Source: Hexactinellida sp. DTS-2022 | Taxonomy: Eukaryota > Porifera > Hexactinellida | DNA: 64,000 nt | Direction of reading: 5' to 3' | Assembly: GCA_028753945.1 (NCBI GenBank) | Contig: JAPNXP010000001.1 | Location: forward strand, 8,670,501 to 8,734,500 | Part shown: positions 48,406 through 58,610 of the stretch, piece after piece | How the letters are laid out: the number at the start of each line of letters is the position of its first letter | Numbering within the stretch: the stretch's first letter is position 1 | The notes under the pieces: generated by a model | What the model was told of the DNA's origin: nothing | Database searches by the model: none | What the model saw: the letters and a program-made list of their open reading frames with translations, nothing else | Position numbers and translations under genes: made by a program

Positions 48406-48828
48406 TACCCCTCACCCGTGTTACCATGGAAATGGTAGAGGATGTTATAATACAACCCTTTTTACCATTTTCTACAGTTTTAACTTGTTTACCAATAATA
48501 CCCGTTGCAAGCTAACTTCTAGGTTGATTCTGAATTTAGTTTAATTTGTTTACCTATTTGTGAAACAACAACAACAACAAATATTCATATTATAATTTAT
48601 AAATGCGCAATTCGAAATCAGCATACTGTTTACTTATTATAACATTTGGAAGTTAGCTTCTATCCATATATAAATGCGGTTTCTATTCCCCCATCACTTT
48701 AATACAATCCGGATAAACAAACACACACACACAACAATCGAGTTTTAATAATATAGATTTTCGCGTTTGCCTCATCTTTCCTTAAAATGTTGACTTTTTG
48801 CTGTTGAATGTTGACTACGTATACGTGT

Positions 48829-49751
48829 ATATGTTACACGAAAATCGTGAAATTGCCTATTTCATGCATTGGGCAAACAAATTGCTCAATGGTTGTAATG
48901 CCAGTAATGGCCATTTGTATTGTCCATTTCATGGAACAGACATTACTACATTAGGTCGCTCATTTCATGAAATGGTCATCCAAAGTATTGCTCACTTCAT
49001 GAAATGTGCAATGCTGTTCTCGAAATACCATGTATTTCAAATATAATCAATTTTCAACAACACATTCCTTCGAATATAATCAATCTTCAACACAATTTAT
49101 ATAACAATCCTTCCGCTTGATCAGAGCAAAGGTGATCCACCAAATATTATTGGGGGCTTGTTTTGGAATTTGATGAGAGAGGTTATCGAATAGGAACTAG
49201 AACTGCAAAATACTAGGTATACTTGCAAGAAATCAAATTGAGTTTATTAAATTTACTGGATTGAAGTTGAAAGATATAACAGATGAAGTATTATCGATTC
49301 GCGAAATTGTTCGAGCACAGAGTATATGTGGTGGTCAGGGATTTCATAGATGTCATTGCAAGAGCAATTGTTTAACAAAACGTTGCTCATGTTTGAAGGC
49401 CGGTCTAAAATGCAACAGCGCTTGTCATGGGGAATAATCATGTGACAATATAGATTAGTCCGAGTTGAAAACAGCTAGATAACATTGTTGTGTTATTTAG
49501 AATAATATCATGTGCTACCAAATTAAATGTCTATTTCATGAGTGGAGGAACTTCCATTTACTACTAAACGTTAGATAAACAGCATTGCAGATTTCATGAA
49601 GTGTGCAATACTTTTGATGACCATTTCATGAAATGAGCGACCTAATGTCCGTTCCATGAAATGGACAATGCAAATGCCTATTACAACCATTGAGCAATTT
49701 GTTTGCCCAATGCATGAAATAGGCAATTTCACGATTTGCTTGTAACATATA
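48829..49751. mobile_element. DNA transposon remnant with about 200 bp inverted repeats (TTTCATGAAATG type)
   Basis: The left arm (ATATGTTACA, AATCGTGAAATTGCCTATTT, CATGCATTGGGCAAACAAAT) is mirrored at 49563-49751. TTTCATGAAATG palindromes recur in each arm. Between the arms is a decayed integrase C-terminus, so this is probably an internally deleted copy of the element that encoded it. The open frame across the left arm is not a gene. Confidence 0.75.
49119..49437 (+). pseudogene. C-terminal remnant of a KRBA2/Ginger-like transposon integrase
   Basis: Reading with one frame change near 49198, the sequence gives DQSKGDPPNIIGG, then RGYRIGTRTAK, then RNQIEF. It continues with ILSIREI-like LSIREIVRAQS and the tail GGQGFHRCHCKSN, CLTKRCSCLKAGLKCNSACH. 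The C-x-C-x3-C-x4-C-x-C-x6-C-x3-C-H tail after a GGQGF block is what I know from the ends of integrase-type proteins in the KRBA2 and Ginger-like transposon group. At least one frameshift and no catalytic domain: a non-functional fragment, about 105 codons. Confidence 0.65.
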
Positions 49752-51147
49752 CTATATTCACTTAAGATATTTAGTGACCATAATTTTGTTATGTATCAAG
49801 TTTACTAATAACTTGTGGATAAATAATATAATATACTATACTGTTTAGTGAAATATCTCGTCAATCTCTTGTACGCAGGGCCGGCGACAGAATTTATGGG
49901 CCCCTGGTAAGATTTCTGGCCGGGCCCCTCCACATCCTCGACCAGGATTGAATTTTTTTAATTCCCTAAATATGGGACAAAAATAAATTGCAACTCGAAA
50001 CAAATTCCCGATTAGACGAAAGGTAGCGTTGAATTAATGACAAAAGTCTTATCACAGATGTGTTGCCATGAATTGAAATACATTCAAACACCAATTTATG
50101 GTTTCAGCTGCCCGAAACATTATAGAGTTGGCACATTCGATTACATTTGTATGAGCTATTTCAACACCTAATATTTCCTTTTAACCTTTGAAATTGAAAT
50201 TAATATAAATAGTAATATTGCATGAGCTCATCTTTGAAGCTTTTGACTCATGGAATTGTTGTGTAATCCAGGACACAAGCCTTCCCAGTAGTATGTGGCT
50301 TCGTTCTTTCAGGAACTTGGTTTCTTGTTCAACACTAATGACTGATGCTATGTTTGGTATATAACTTTTCTTACAATAATATCACTCTTAGTCTAGAGAG
50401 GCTCAGCACCTTTTTGTTATTACATTTAACAGCTAAGTCATGCATCTATTCAATGTCCAAGATACGTCTCATTGATACCCCACACCATGTGGCGGCCTGA
50501 GTATGATGTTTGCTTAATTCAGACTAATGCGGTATTCATTAAAAGTGGTATGATTTTATTACAGAAATACAGAGGACACTTCAAAGGTATTGGCGTTAGT
50601 ATAGCATCAAAAGTGTTCCACCTGAGCATGTGAAAATAAGCCATAACAATTTAAAGAGAAAACCTCTAAAGGAGATTTACAATTATGTTGGTTTTAATTA
50701 AAAGCAACACTAAACATAGGGTATTGTTTTTTGAAGGAAACCGTGGATATATTTGCTGCCATAATATTAAAATATTAATATATTAATTAGAATGCTATAG
50801 CTGTTGGAATAAATAATTGCTGTAATTACAGAACAGAGTGGAGTGGACCATGGGTCGATGGGTCACTTAAATCGATGACCCATTTGGAATTTCGAACATC
50901 ATAATATTGATATTCATAGCATAGAAATAGAAATACGTTCTAAACTTATTTGACATAGCAACAAGTAGCTTTGTTGAGACGGTCCCTTAGCCCCTGTCGG
51001 AACCTTAAGTTAACCCATGGGTGACACCAGTTATGGCGTGCGTGAACAGAATTTCATCCAGGAATACACATTCGAAATTGTTTACTGGTTAGTCTGTTAG
51101 ACACACTGAGTTTGGAAAAGTAATAGAAAATCATAATTTTAGGTGTA

Positions 51148-51354
51148 CAGTGGAGCCTCCCATAACGGACACTCCAAATAGCGGACACCTCTGAATAACG
51201 GACAACCCTCGTGGCACGGATTTATTTATTTAGCATACCTATGTCTAATAGAAAAACAACCTCTAAATAGCGGACAACCTCTAAATAACGGACAACCTCT
51301 AAATAACGGACAACGGTTCCGGTCCCAAGGTGTCCGATGTTCAGAGGCTCTACT
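51148..51354. mobile_element. Tc1/mariner-type (Tigger-like) MITE
   Basis: CAGTGGAGCCTCCCATAACG at the left and CAGAGGCTCTACTG at the right, TA on both sides, with an internal tandem of AACCTCTAAATAACGGAC. Confidence 0.85.
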
Positions 51355-51821
51355 GTATATAATATTTTTATAAATGTTTAAATTTATTTTGTGGTTAGCA
51401 TGCAGTGTTTACCGAGGAAGAGAGATGGTTGCCATAAGCACTACTCTTGGGGATACCATAGTTAACATTTGTGTATTGTGTTTCCATTATTAAAAGTAAA
51501 GGTATGGAAATTAGTGGTTCTGAGTTCTGACTCATTGCCTTCTAGTACGGGATACATCTAACCTTCAAGGAGGACAGCTGAGCTGAGCTGGCCCAAGAAC
51601 AACAAGTAGAGCTGCTAAGCCCACACTTTGGGCGGGAGTTCCCACTTTTTGATGTTTTCTCCCGCCTCCTCTCGGGGTCTCCCGCTTTTCGAAATTGAAT
51701 TCTATATACATACTTATTATATAGTTTTATATGATTGTAAACATCATACCGTAGACTCAGCTTTATAGAGTTACCGGCAAATTGGGTTCTCCGCTTAATT
51801 TGGTCAGGGACTTCTTTAATA

Positions 51822-51994
51822 CAGTGGATGCCGGTTATAAGCACATCGTCGGGACTGCACTTGATGTGCTTATAACCGACATGTTCTTATAACCGACATA
51901 AATTATACAGGATATATGGCAACCGTTTCCCAACATAGTGTGCTTATATCCGATATGTTCTTATAACCGGTGTGCTTATATCCGACATCTACTG
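51822..51994. mobile_element. Tc1/mariner-type MITE (GGTTATAAGCA family), copy 2, inverted
   Basis: CAGTGGATGCCGGTTATAAG to CCGACATCTACTG, flanked by TA. It interrupts the left arm of the element at 51775-53245; the right arm has the empty site. Confidence 0.9.
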
Positions 51995-52352
51995 TATAGG
52001 GACTGTAAACTTCGTTTTACTGTAAAATTAGTGAGGCCTAAAACAGTTTGTTACTTATTGATATCCCGTAATCCGCTAATGCAAGACACAGGAAATGTAT
52101 CATTGTCGTATAGGAAATCATATTTTGGGAGTCCAACGGTCATATTGGTTTATCGAAAATATCTGTGGAATGTAAGTTATGCGATGTTCACACCTTTCGT
52201 CCTTTCCATATAATATGGTAATATTGTTAAAATCTCGAGATTAGTTAACTTTATCCATATGAAATTTATTATTGGCGAATGGGAATGGGAATTCATATTT
52301 AGGGACTCAGTAGATCACATTGATTTACCTAAGGCGTCCCCCTTAGCCTATA

Positions 52353-52519
52353 CAGTAGATGTCGGATATAAGCCACCGGTTATAAGAACATATCGGATAT
52401 AAGCACACTATGTTGGTCCATTGTTGGAAAACGGTTGCCATATACCCTGTATAATTTATGTCGGTTATAAGCACCTTAAGTGCAGTTCCCGACGATGTGC
52501 TTATAACCGGCATCCACTG
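52353..52519. mobile_element. Tc1/mariner-type MITE (GGTTATAAGCA family), copy 3
   Basis: CAGTAGATGTCGGATATAAG to AACCGGCATCCACTG, flanked by TA. Confidence 0.88.
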
Positions 52520-52683
52520 TATTATTATTTTGGCACTCTCCACAGGAGGATTGCCCCGACCCTGTTTTGTAGTTTAGCTAATTCTTACCTATCAGATATC
52601 TGTAATTATGTTGTTTATTAAAAAATCTTGATAAGTTTCTTTCAAATCTATTCCTTTTTATTCTGACTATTCCTAATGATTAT

Positions 52684-53010
52684 CATACCTGCCAACCTAT
52701 TTGAGTCATATCCCTGTACATTGGCCAAAATCCCTGTACACCTCCCAAAAAGTTTTCTCGCTCGCTACGCTCGCTCGTCGAAGGAATTACTATACACTTA
52801 CACAGAAATTAATTACACCAACCAACACATTATAGTATTTAGTGCAATTTAGTATGGCAGAATATACTATCATAACTGTAGTGTAGACATGTTTAGGCAT
52901 TATTGGACTCTGAATTAGTAATTAAAAATCCCTGTACGCCAGTACAGAACAACCAAAATGGTCAAAATTCCTGTACTGTACAGGGAATCCCTGTACGGTT
53001 GACAGGTATG
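52684..53010. mobile_element. MITE with CATACCTGCCAACC ends
   Basis: CATACCTGCCAACC at the left and GGTTGACAGGTATG at the right, flanked by GATTAT on both sides. Inside, ATCCCTGTAC units repeat in both orientations. Confidence 0.75.
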
Positions 53011-53870
53011 GATTATGATAAATAAATTCAGAGTATGGGATTATGTATGGGATTATTTATTATCTGAATTTATTTACATTTCCTGTGTCTAGCATCAGCG
53101 GATTACGGGATATCATATCAATAAGTAACAATACTGCCTTAGGCCTAAGCAAATTTACCGTAAAACGAACTTTACAGTGCCTATATTAAAGAAGTCCCTG
53201 ATTTGGTCAAACCACATTTGATCCAAAATGACCCAATTTCGCGGAGTCTGTATTTTCAATGTATTGAATTAGTTAACAATTATCCCCAGCAACAATTAAC
53301 CAATATTTATACTAGTATTACCTTGTATTTCAATTCAAAAAATTTAGAGATAGTTTTACTCAGCTAATATTATAATTTCTCGATCCTCTTCTCTTGGTTC
53401 TCTATGGTTTAATCTCGAAACACAGAAATTTTGTTTCCGTGGATCATAGAAAATATTATTTAATATCATTTGTGAAAAGGCAATTCTCAAGAACTAAGTC
53501 TTTCGATACATTTTTCTATTCAAGAGTTGAGGCAGAATGATTTAAAGGGATTCTCAAATGAAGATGGGTTCCTATGTATTATTTCTGATACCTATTAATT
53601 TCATTCTATTCTTCTAATGAGTATAATCTCTGTTCTAGTAACAGACTATTCAAAAAATAGGAGTGCCTGAGTAGATACTAGATAGCTTTGTCAATGGGGC
53701 ATTGATTTTGCTTAAACGAATGGTTAAACAATTCGGAGATCTAAGTCAAATATTTGAATTCGTTGCATTCTACAATCTCGCACCTAAACCAGCTTCATAA
53801 TACAACCCTCTTATTTCTCTAAACACCCTGGTGTATTACCTCTAGACTCAGTTTATTAGTGAACTGTCCG

Positions 53871-54066
53871 ACTAGACTAACCTCACCAGACATTCCCTTG
53901 CCTTATCAGTCACAAACACCATCTTGTCACACACAAATATGAACTCTTTCAAGTGGTCAGTTCCGAATGAACGCAGATATTCTCCTTCTGTAGTCAGTAC
54001 TAGAATACGACTGTTACTTAAATTAGCAATGAAGACCTCATTCTTAATTCTATCATTTAAATTTAT
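53871..54066 (-). pseudogene. Orphan exon or relic with one NHL repeat
   Basis: A 65-codon frame between stops reads NEVFIANLSNSRILVLTTEG, then EYLRSFGTDHLKEF, then MVFVTDKARECL. The first two blocks have the NHL-blade pattern (evyIAdtgNsRIqVf...G.flrsfG). A splice-like donor (CTG|GTGAGG at 53886) and acceptor-like CCTAG at 54067 flank it. No neighbouring exon of an NHL protein was found, so I treat it as a gene fragment. The family of origin (TRIM-NHL or another NHL protein) cannot be told. Confidence 0.45.
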
Positions 54067-55390
54067 CTAGGATCAAAAACTCTATTTTCTCTACCCTTCC
54101 TACACCTCTTGAGAGCAGGATTTCGCGCCCCACATTATATCAGTTTGAAACCAGTCTCTTCTATCGCCTTACGAATCTTACTATAGAAAAAACGAAACTC
54201 AACTAATGCTAGATTTTTAAATTCCTCTTTCGAATTTCCGCATCAATTCATTCCCTAATTAGGGTTAATTTCCCCCTTAAAATTGCAAGTGCAGTACAAC
54301 CTCGTTAGTACGAACAAGGTTAGACGAAATTCCGGTGTCCTAGTAGATCCTGTTCCCTCATCTTTTGTTCCCCCGAACATTATTTCCCAGGGACTACTGT
54401 TCCCCTGAACAATATTAACCTTGGATAAACAAGGCATTTTTATTCTACTTCTCCTAGGACCGAAACTGGGCACTTTAACCAAAGCCAGGAAAAGAAGATT
54501 TCCCTAGAGGGGACAAACATTTCCTAGGAAATATTCTTTGGGGAACAATTTCTCCTAAGAACTATTGTTCGGGGGAACAAGTATTCCTAGAAAATATTGT
54601 CCGGGGGAACAGGATCTACTCTGACACAGATGTAGCTATTTTTGCATCACGTTTTCCTTCTAATTCCACTTTTTAATTGTTTATTGGATACCTTATATAA
54701 CCATCCTAAAGCTCAAAATATTTTTTGTATGTACTCTGAATACAAAAAAAATAAAAATAAAAAAGTCCCCCAGAATGAGGTCCCCCCATAAATCCGGAGA
54801 CACTTGTGATGTTTTTTAGCTAAAACCAGATTCAAAATTTGAAATCAAGATTCTACATAGTAGTAGAATAGAGCTATAAACAATGTTACGATACTTATTT
54901 ATGGCTATATGTGCTAAATTTCTCCAAATAATGACATTGAATTCAGAAAACCGCCCCTCCAGGACACCTCTCTCTCTCTCCGCTTTTCTCCAAAACTAAA
55001 TTTTGCATTTTCCTATGGTCTTGAATCTCAACCACTGGTCCGATTTTTTTAAAAATCAACGGTTTTAGAGTCCTCTCAATTGGATGCATCCAAAGAGTGT
55101 GAAAGATATTATATATCTAATTATTTTAAAATCTATAAGAATAAACAAGCAGAAAATTATGCATTATAGAGTGACTATGGGAAATTTTGGTCAAATATTA
55201 AGATTAGCATTAAATCTTAATCAGATAACACTCTTTAGATGCAACGGATGGTGAACTAAGATTTTAAATACTTTGAAAGAGTAATTAATGTATACGTATT
55301 TGTATAAAATATTACTAACTTTATAAATTGACCTCCATATATTGATATATGTTATTGTAATATTATTATCATATATTCTTTTATCATATC

Positions 55391-55461
55391 GCATTGGTGG
55401 TTCAGTGGTAGAATTTCCGCCTGCCACGCGGGAGGCCCGGGTTCGATTCCCGGCCAATGCA
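55391..55461 (+). tRNA. tRNA-Gly (GCC)
   Basis: 71 nt. The acceptor stem GCATTGG pairs with CCAATGC. The A box is TGGTTCAGTGG, the anticodon arm is CCTGCCACGCGGG with anticodon GCC, and the B box is GGTTCGATTCC. It nearly equals the animal consensus; one part of the D-stem/anticodon junction reads TTTCC. It is followed by a T run at 55464-55468, which is a Pol III terminator. It ends 35 bp before the DNAJC17 ATG on the same strand. Confidence 0.98.
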
Positions 55462-55496
55462 TACTTTTTGTCTATTGACTTTTTCCCTTTTTCAAG

Positions 55497-56375
55497 ATGG
55501 CTACATGTGATGGTAGTATAACTAGCTTTTTCAAGGAGTTTGGGGAAACAGACTTGTATTTATTCTTAGGGGTTTCAATCAATAGTAGCGTCAAAGAAAT
55601 AACAACAGCCTACAGGAAACAAGCACTCAAGTATCATCCTGATAAGAACACCGATGAATCCAGCTCAGCCATGTTCCGTAAGCTGACGAGTGTGTACTCC
55701 ATTCTCACAGACCTGAGTGCGCGAGCTGCATACGACACTCTAGTGAGGACGCGTCTAGCTGCGGAGAAGAGACGCCTGGAGTGCAGCGCTAAGAGGCGTA
55801 AGCTGATGGAGGATTTGGACCGGCGAGAGAAAGAGGGCTCTCTTGCAACTACAAGCGAAGAAGTAGCTATGAAGAAAATGGAGGAAGAAATAGCGAGGCT
55901 CCGCAAGGAAGGAGAGGCAAGACTGAGAGCAGAAACGGAGCTCCTGAGACGAGAGATGAATCGAAATGATTCAGGCGGCGAAGACACTTGTATCCTCAAA
56001 CTGAGATGGAAATGTTCCAAAGATGGAAAGTCTACCTACACCAACGAAAGTCTGACTCAGATATTTTCAAAGTACGGAACTTGTACAGTTGTGATTTCTG
56101 AGAAGAAAGGCAGAGCTGTTATTGAATTGACTACTGGACCATGGACATTTGATGCCCTGAATGAGATAGGATTTGCAGAAAACCAATTGAAAACTGAATG
56201 GATCAGAAAGCCAGCTCAATGTATGGCATTTGCTTACACCGTTGATTCTTCCCGAGCTGACCCCCTGCTGACAACTAGAGACTACGAGTCCCTTACACTC
56301 ATGAAGCTGAGACAGGCCGAGGATAGGAAGAAGATCATAGACAAGTTGGAACAAGAAGAGAACGGCCATACTTGA
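55497..56375 (+). CDS. DNAJC17: DnaJ homolog subfamily C member 17
   Basis: An intronless 292-residue protein (human 304). J domain residues 19-82 with the HPD triad at 47-49 (LKYHPDKN) and VYSILTDLSARAAYD. Residues 90-155 form a highly charged coiled coil (RLECSAKRRKLMEDLDRREK and EEIARLRKEGEARLRAETEL). Residues 165-235 form an RRM-like fold (ILKLRWKCSKDG, SLTQIFSKYGTCTVVI, GRAVIEL). The tail has DYESLTLMKLRQAEDRKKI, as in DNAJC17. This J protein is nuclear and linked to splicing. The ATG is directly preceded by TTTTTCCCTTTTTCAAG, which looks like a 3' splice site, so a 5' UTR intron holding the tRNA or leader trans-splicing is possible. Confidence 0.95.
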   Translation: MATCDGSITSFFKEFGETDLYLFLGVSINSSVKEITTAYRKQALKYHPDKNTDESSSAMFRKLTSVYSILTDLSARAAYDTLVRTRLAAEKRRLECSAKRRKLMEDLDRREKEGSLATTSEEVAMKKMEEEIARLRKEGEARLRAETELLRREMNRNDSGGEDTCILKLRWKCSKDGKSTYTNESLTQIFSKYGTCTVVISEKKGRAVIELTTGPWTFDALNEIGFAENQLKTEWIRKPAQCMAFAYTVDSSRADPLLTTRDYESLTLMKLRQAEDRKKIIDKLEQEENGHT

Positions 56376-57705
56376 TAATTACATGACTACGGTAGTACTG
56401 GGATATGGTATGCTGGTGAATTAATGGAGAGGATATAATATTATAATATTTTTCTGTTAAATTGAGCCTTAATTAAAGCTCAATTTAATCTGAGAATGAA
56501 TTATTTTCTATCAAATATTTCACATTAACTCAGAATGCGCATACATGCACATGTCTAACTAGAACTTATTCCTTTCCGCTGGTCAAGGTATTAAGAAGTC
56601 CTTACGCATGCGCTAAGGACTTTTTAATATATGGCTGGTCAGTGGCGCCCACAGGGGTACGCAGTATAAGCACGTGCGTATACAAATTTAACTGGGTAAT
56701 TTTCTTGGTTGTTCAATGCGTATTTAATTGATACTTATTACGTATAATTGGTATAATGTTTTTAATTAATTAATTAATTTTAAGTATTATTCGTATATCT
56801 TGCTTATTATATCGCGCTATTGGAATTGTAATGAACAACTTTCGGCTTAATCGTTATTCTTTTAATGTGAATCGACCTATAATATAGTCTGTATAGTATA
56901 AATTTTATCACTTGCTAGCATCTTGTTTTATAATAAGATTTTAACATATACTGAATTTACTTTGAAAACATCCCTAGTTGATCATATATTTAACGTAAAT
57001 ACTTACTGATGGATAGCGTATAATGCATGATACGTATTATACTCAATAACTTAAGTTATACACTATAACTTAAGTAATTTTTATCGTTTGATATCTTACT
57101 AATGCACGTGCTTCGAGATATCCCGATCGACGTTGAGAGGCGAATTGCACTTCTCTGAAATAATTAAGAATTTAAGATTCAAAATAATGCACAATCATAC
57201 TAATATTTATAGCCAAAATTTCCATACAACATTGTGCGTATCTTTTTTTAGGGGTCTGTGGGCGCCTCTGTGGCTGGTCACACTCAGAAGGTTTAGTTCA
57301 TGCAGTAGAACGGACATGTCGGATAAGAACACAATTAATTAATTAAACCGAGTTTGTAATTTCACTAATTTGTTGATATTGCATAAACAGAAAGGAAACA
57401 TTGTGCCATGTTCTAAATATACTATGCATAGAAGAGTTGATGTGTATTGTATGACAATATAACGTAGAACGGTATAGTAAGGCACCCAATTGGATAACAA
57501 TTGAATATTTGGCATCTCTTCCTTATTAACTTGGACACGTTTGTCCGTGCAGTTTTTATTGATTAATTTGTTAAGTGGGGTCGCCTGTCGTGTCTATAAA
57601 TAGAAATAATCATATTACCATTTGTAATTCAAATTGATTATACTACACTAAACTATACTACATTGATAGAGATCATATCTAGAAGTAGAACTTTATAGTT
57701 TGAGA
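56376..57705. other. Intergenic between DNAJC17 and TMBIM6
   Basis: It contains a hairpin AAGTCCTTACGCATGCGCTAAGGACTT split as stem AAGTCCTTA / TAAGGACTT (56594-56620) and the hAT-like MITE below. The rest is AT-rich. Confidence 0.6.
56640..57270. mobile_element. hAT-like MITE with perfect 8 bp target duplication
   Basis: CAGTGGCGCCCACAG at the left and CTGTGGGCGCCTCTG at the right are inverted repeats. TGGCTGGT flanks both sides exactly (56632-56639 and 57271-57278). The interior is AT-rich without coding. Confidence 0.92.
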
Positions 57706-58419
57706 ATGGATTCCCTAACGAACCGCCGCCCCATGTCCCTCAAGGCCCTGACCAGCTTCTCTAACCTGACCCCCCCCATGCGCTCCCACCTCTCCCGCGT
57801 GTACTCCAACATGCTATACTGCTGCATAGCGGCTACTCTCGGGGGCTATCTCTCCGTCATAGGCAGGCTCCAGGTGCTGGGCTGGCTGGGCGGGCTCCTC
57901 AGCCTGGGCTGCTTCTTCTACCTCCTCTCCACCCGGAACCCACACAACAACCCCAAGCAGGGGGCGCACAGGTTCGAGGTGCTGCTCGCATTCGGCTTCC
58001 TGACTGGGTTTGGAACCGGGCCCATTCTCCGCATGGCGCTCGCCGTGAACCCCTCCATCGTCCCTGCGGCCTGTCTCTCGGGGGCGCTGATATTCCTCTG
58101 CTTCTCGGTGGCAGCGCTGACGGCCGAGCGGCGCTCCATGCTCTACCTGGGCGGGTTCCTGATGACCGGACTCAGTCTGCTGCTCATGGTAGGGCTCTTC
58201 AACATGTTCCTGCGCTCAGCGCTAGTGATGAACTTGCAGGTGTATTTCGCGCTGTTTCTGTTCATCGGATTCATTCCGTTCGACACTCAGATGATCCTGG
58301 AGAGGTTCGAGAGGGGGGACCAGGACCACATCATGCACTCCCTAGATCTATTTTTAGATCTGGTGCAGGTTATCCGTATGCTCATCATCATCTTCACCAA
58401 GAAAGAAAACAAGAAGTGA
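57706..58419 (+). CDS. TMBIM6: Bax inhibitor 1 (TMBIM6)
   Basis: An intronless 237-residue protein, the same length as human TMBIM6. About seven hydrophobic segments follow a short N-terminus (NLTPPMRSHLSRVYSNM). The signature region FIPFDTQMILERFERGDQDH, then MHSLDLFLDLVQVIRML, matches the family ([20 protein letters not shown], then CIDLFLDFITVFR). It keeps the aspartates of the pH-sensing pair (FDTQ; LDLFLD). The end KKENKK is basic. The protein is an ER calcium-leak and stress-survival factor. G+C is high throughout the exon compared with flanks. I use ATG 57706, which restores the family length. Confidence 0.96.
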   Translation: MDSLTNRRPMSLKALTSFSNLTPPMRSHLSRVYSNMLYCCIAATLGGYLSVIGRLQVLGWLGGLLSLGCFFYLLSTRNPHNNPKQGAHRFEVLLAFGFLTGFGTGPILRMALAVNPSIVPAACLSGALIFLCFSVAALTAERRSMLYLGGFLMTGLSLLLMVGLFNMFLRSALVMNLQVYFALFLFIGFIPFDTQMILERFERGDQDHIMHSLDLFLDLVQVIRMLIIIFTKKENKK

Positions 58420-58610
58420 GCTCTTCTGAGCAGACTACTCATTTATGTTTCTTGTAATAGATAGTTAGATAGATAGGTACTAGATAACTAACTTATTCAC
58501 TAACTTGTAATCTACTGTGTGAGTCTAGAGTGGTATGTAAGAGTGTTGGTACTATCTTTTCATTTGATATTAAAATTAAACCTGTTCTCAACTTTACAAT
58601 ATAGTACTAG

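Larger units (their letters stand above)
46055..48758. mobile_element. 2.7 kb foldback element with satellite-like interior
   Basis: The termini are inverted repeats: ATCTATACTATTAAA, a TG run, then TTTGTCCGGATTGTATTAAA and GTGATGGGGGAATAGAAAC at the left, and the complement at 48675-48758. The left part carries about eight tandem units of about 145 bp (GGTAAACAAGTATGCTGA, ACGAATTTCGC, TTGTTGTTGTTTAC, ACCTAGAAGTTAGCTTTCA, CGGGTATTA). The right part carries about one unit in inverse orientation. The axis near 48315 is a long palindrome (48210-48405). No coding capacity was found. Confidence 0.75.
51775..53245. mobile_element. Inverted-arm element with MITE insertions
   Basis: The left arm (TTTGGTCAGGGACTTCTTTA, then GACTGTAAACTTCGTTTTAC, GATATCCCGTAATCCGCTAA, ACACAGGAAATG) is repeated inverted at about 53075-53245. 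Two MITEs of one family are inside (51822-51994 and 52353-52519), plus another at 52684-53010. No coding sequence. Confidence 0.7.
43181..55390. other. 12 kb gene-poor repeat desert
   Basis: Only fragments of coding sequence are seen: an integrase tail (49119-49437) and one NHL-repeat exon (53871-54066). 44780-46050, 49755-51140 and 54630-55390 are AT-rich with little I can name. 49877 begins CAGGGCCGGCGACAG, a typical hAT-style end, with no partner end found. 54293-54625 repeats TTCCCCCGAACAATATT-like units in both orientations. Confidence 0.55.

Noticed and set aside
48798-49046. 82-codon frame on the plus strand
   Set aside because: It covers the left inverted repeat of the TTTCATGAAATG transposon and has no protein resemblance.
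50230-50360. Minus-strand frame of about 45 codons in the desert
   Set aside because: Looks protein-like for a short run but has stops on both sides and no motif I can name; possibly hAT relic, not supportable.
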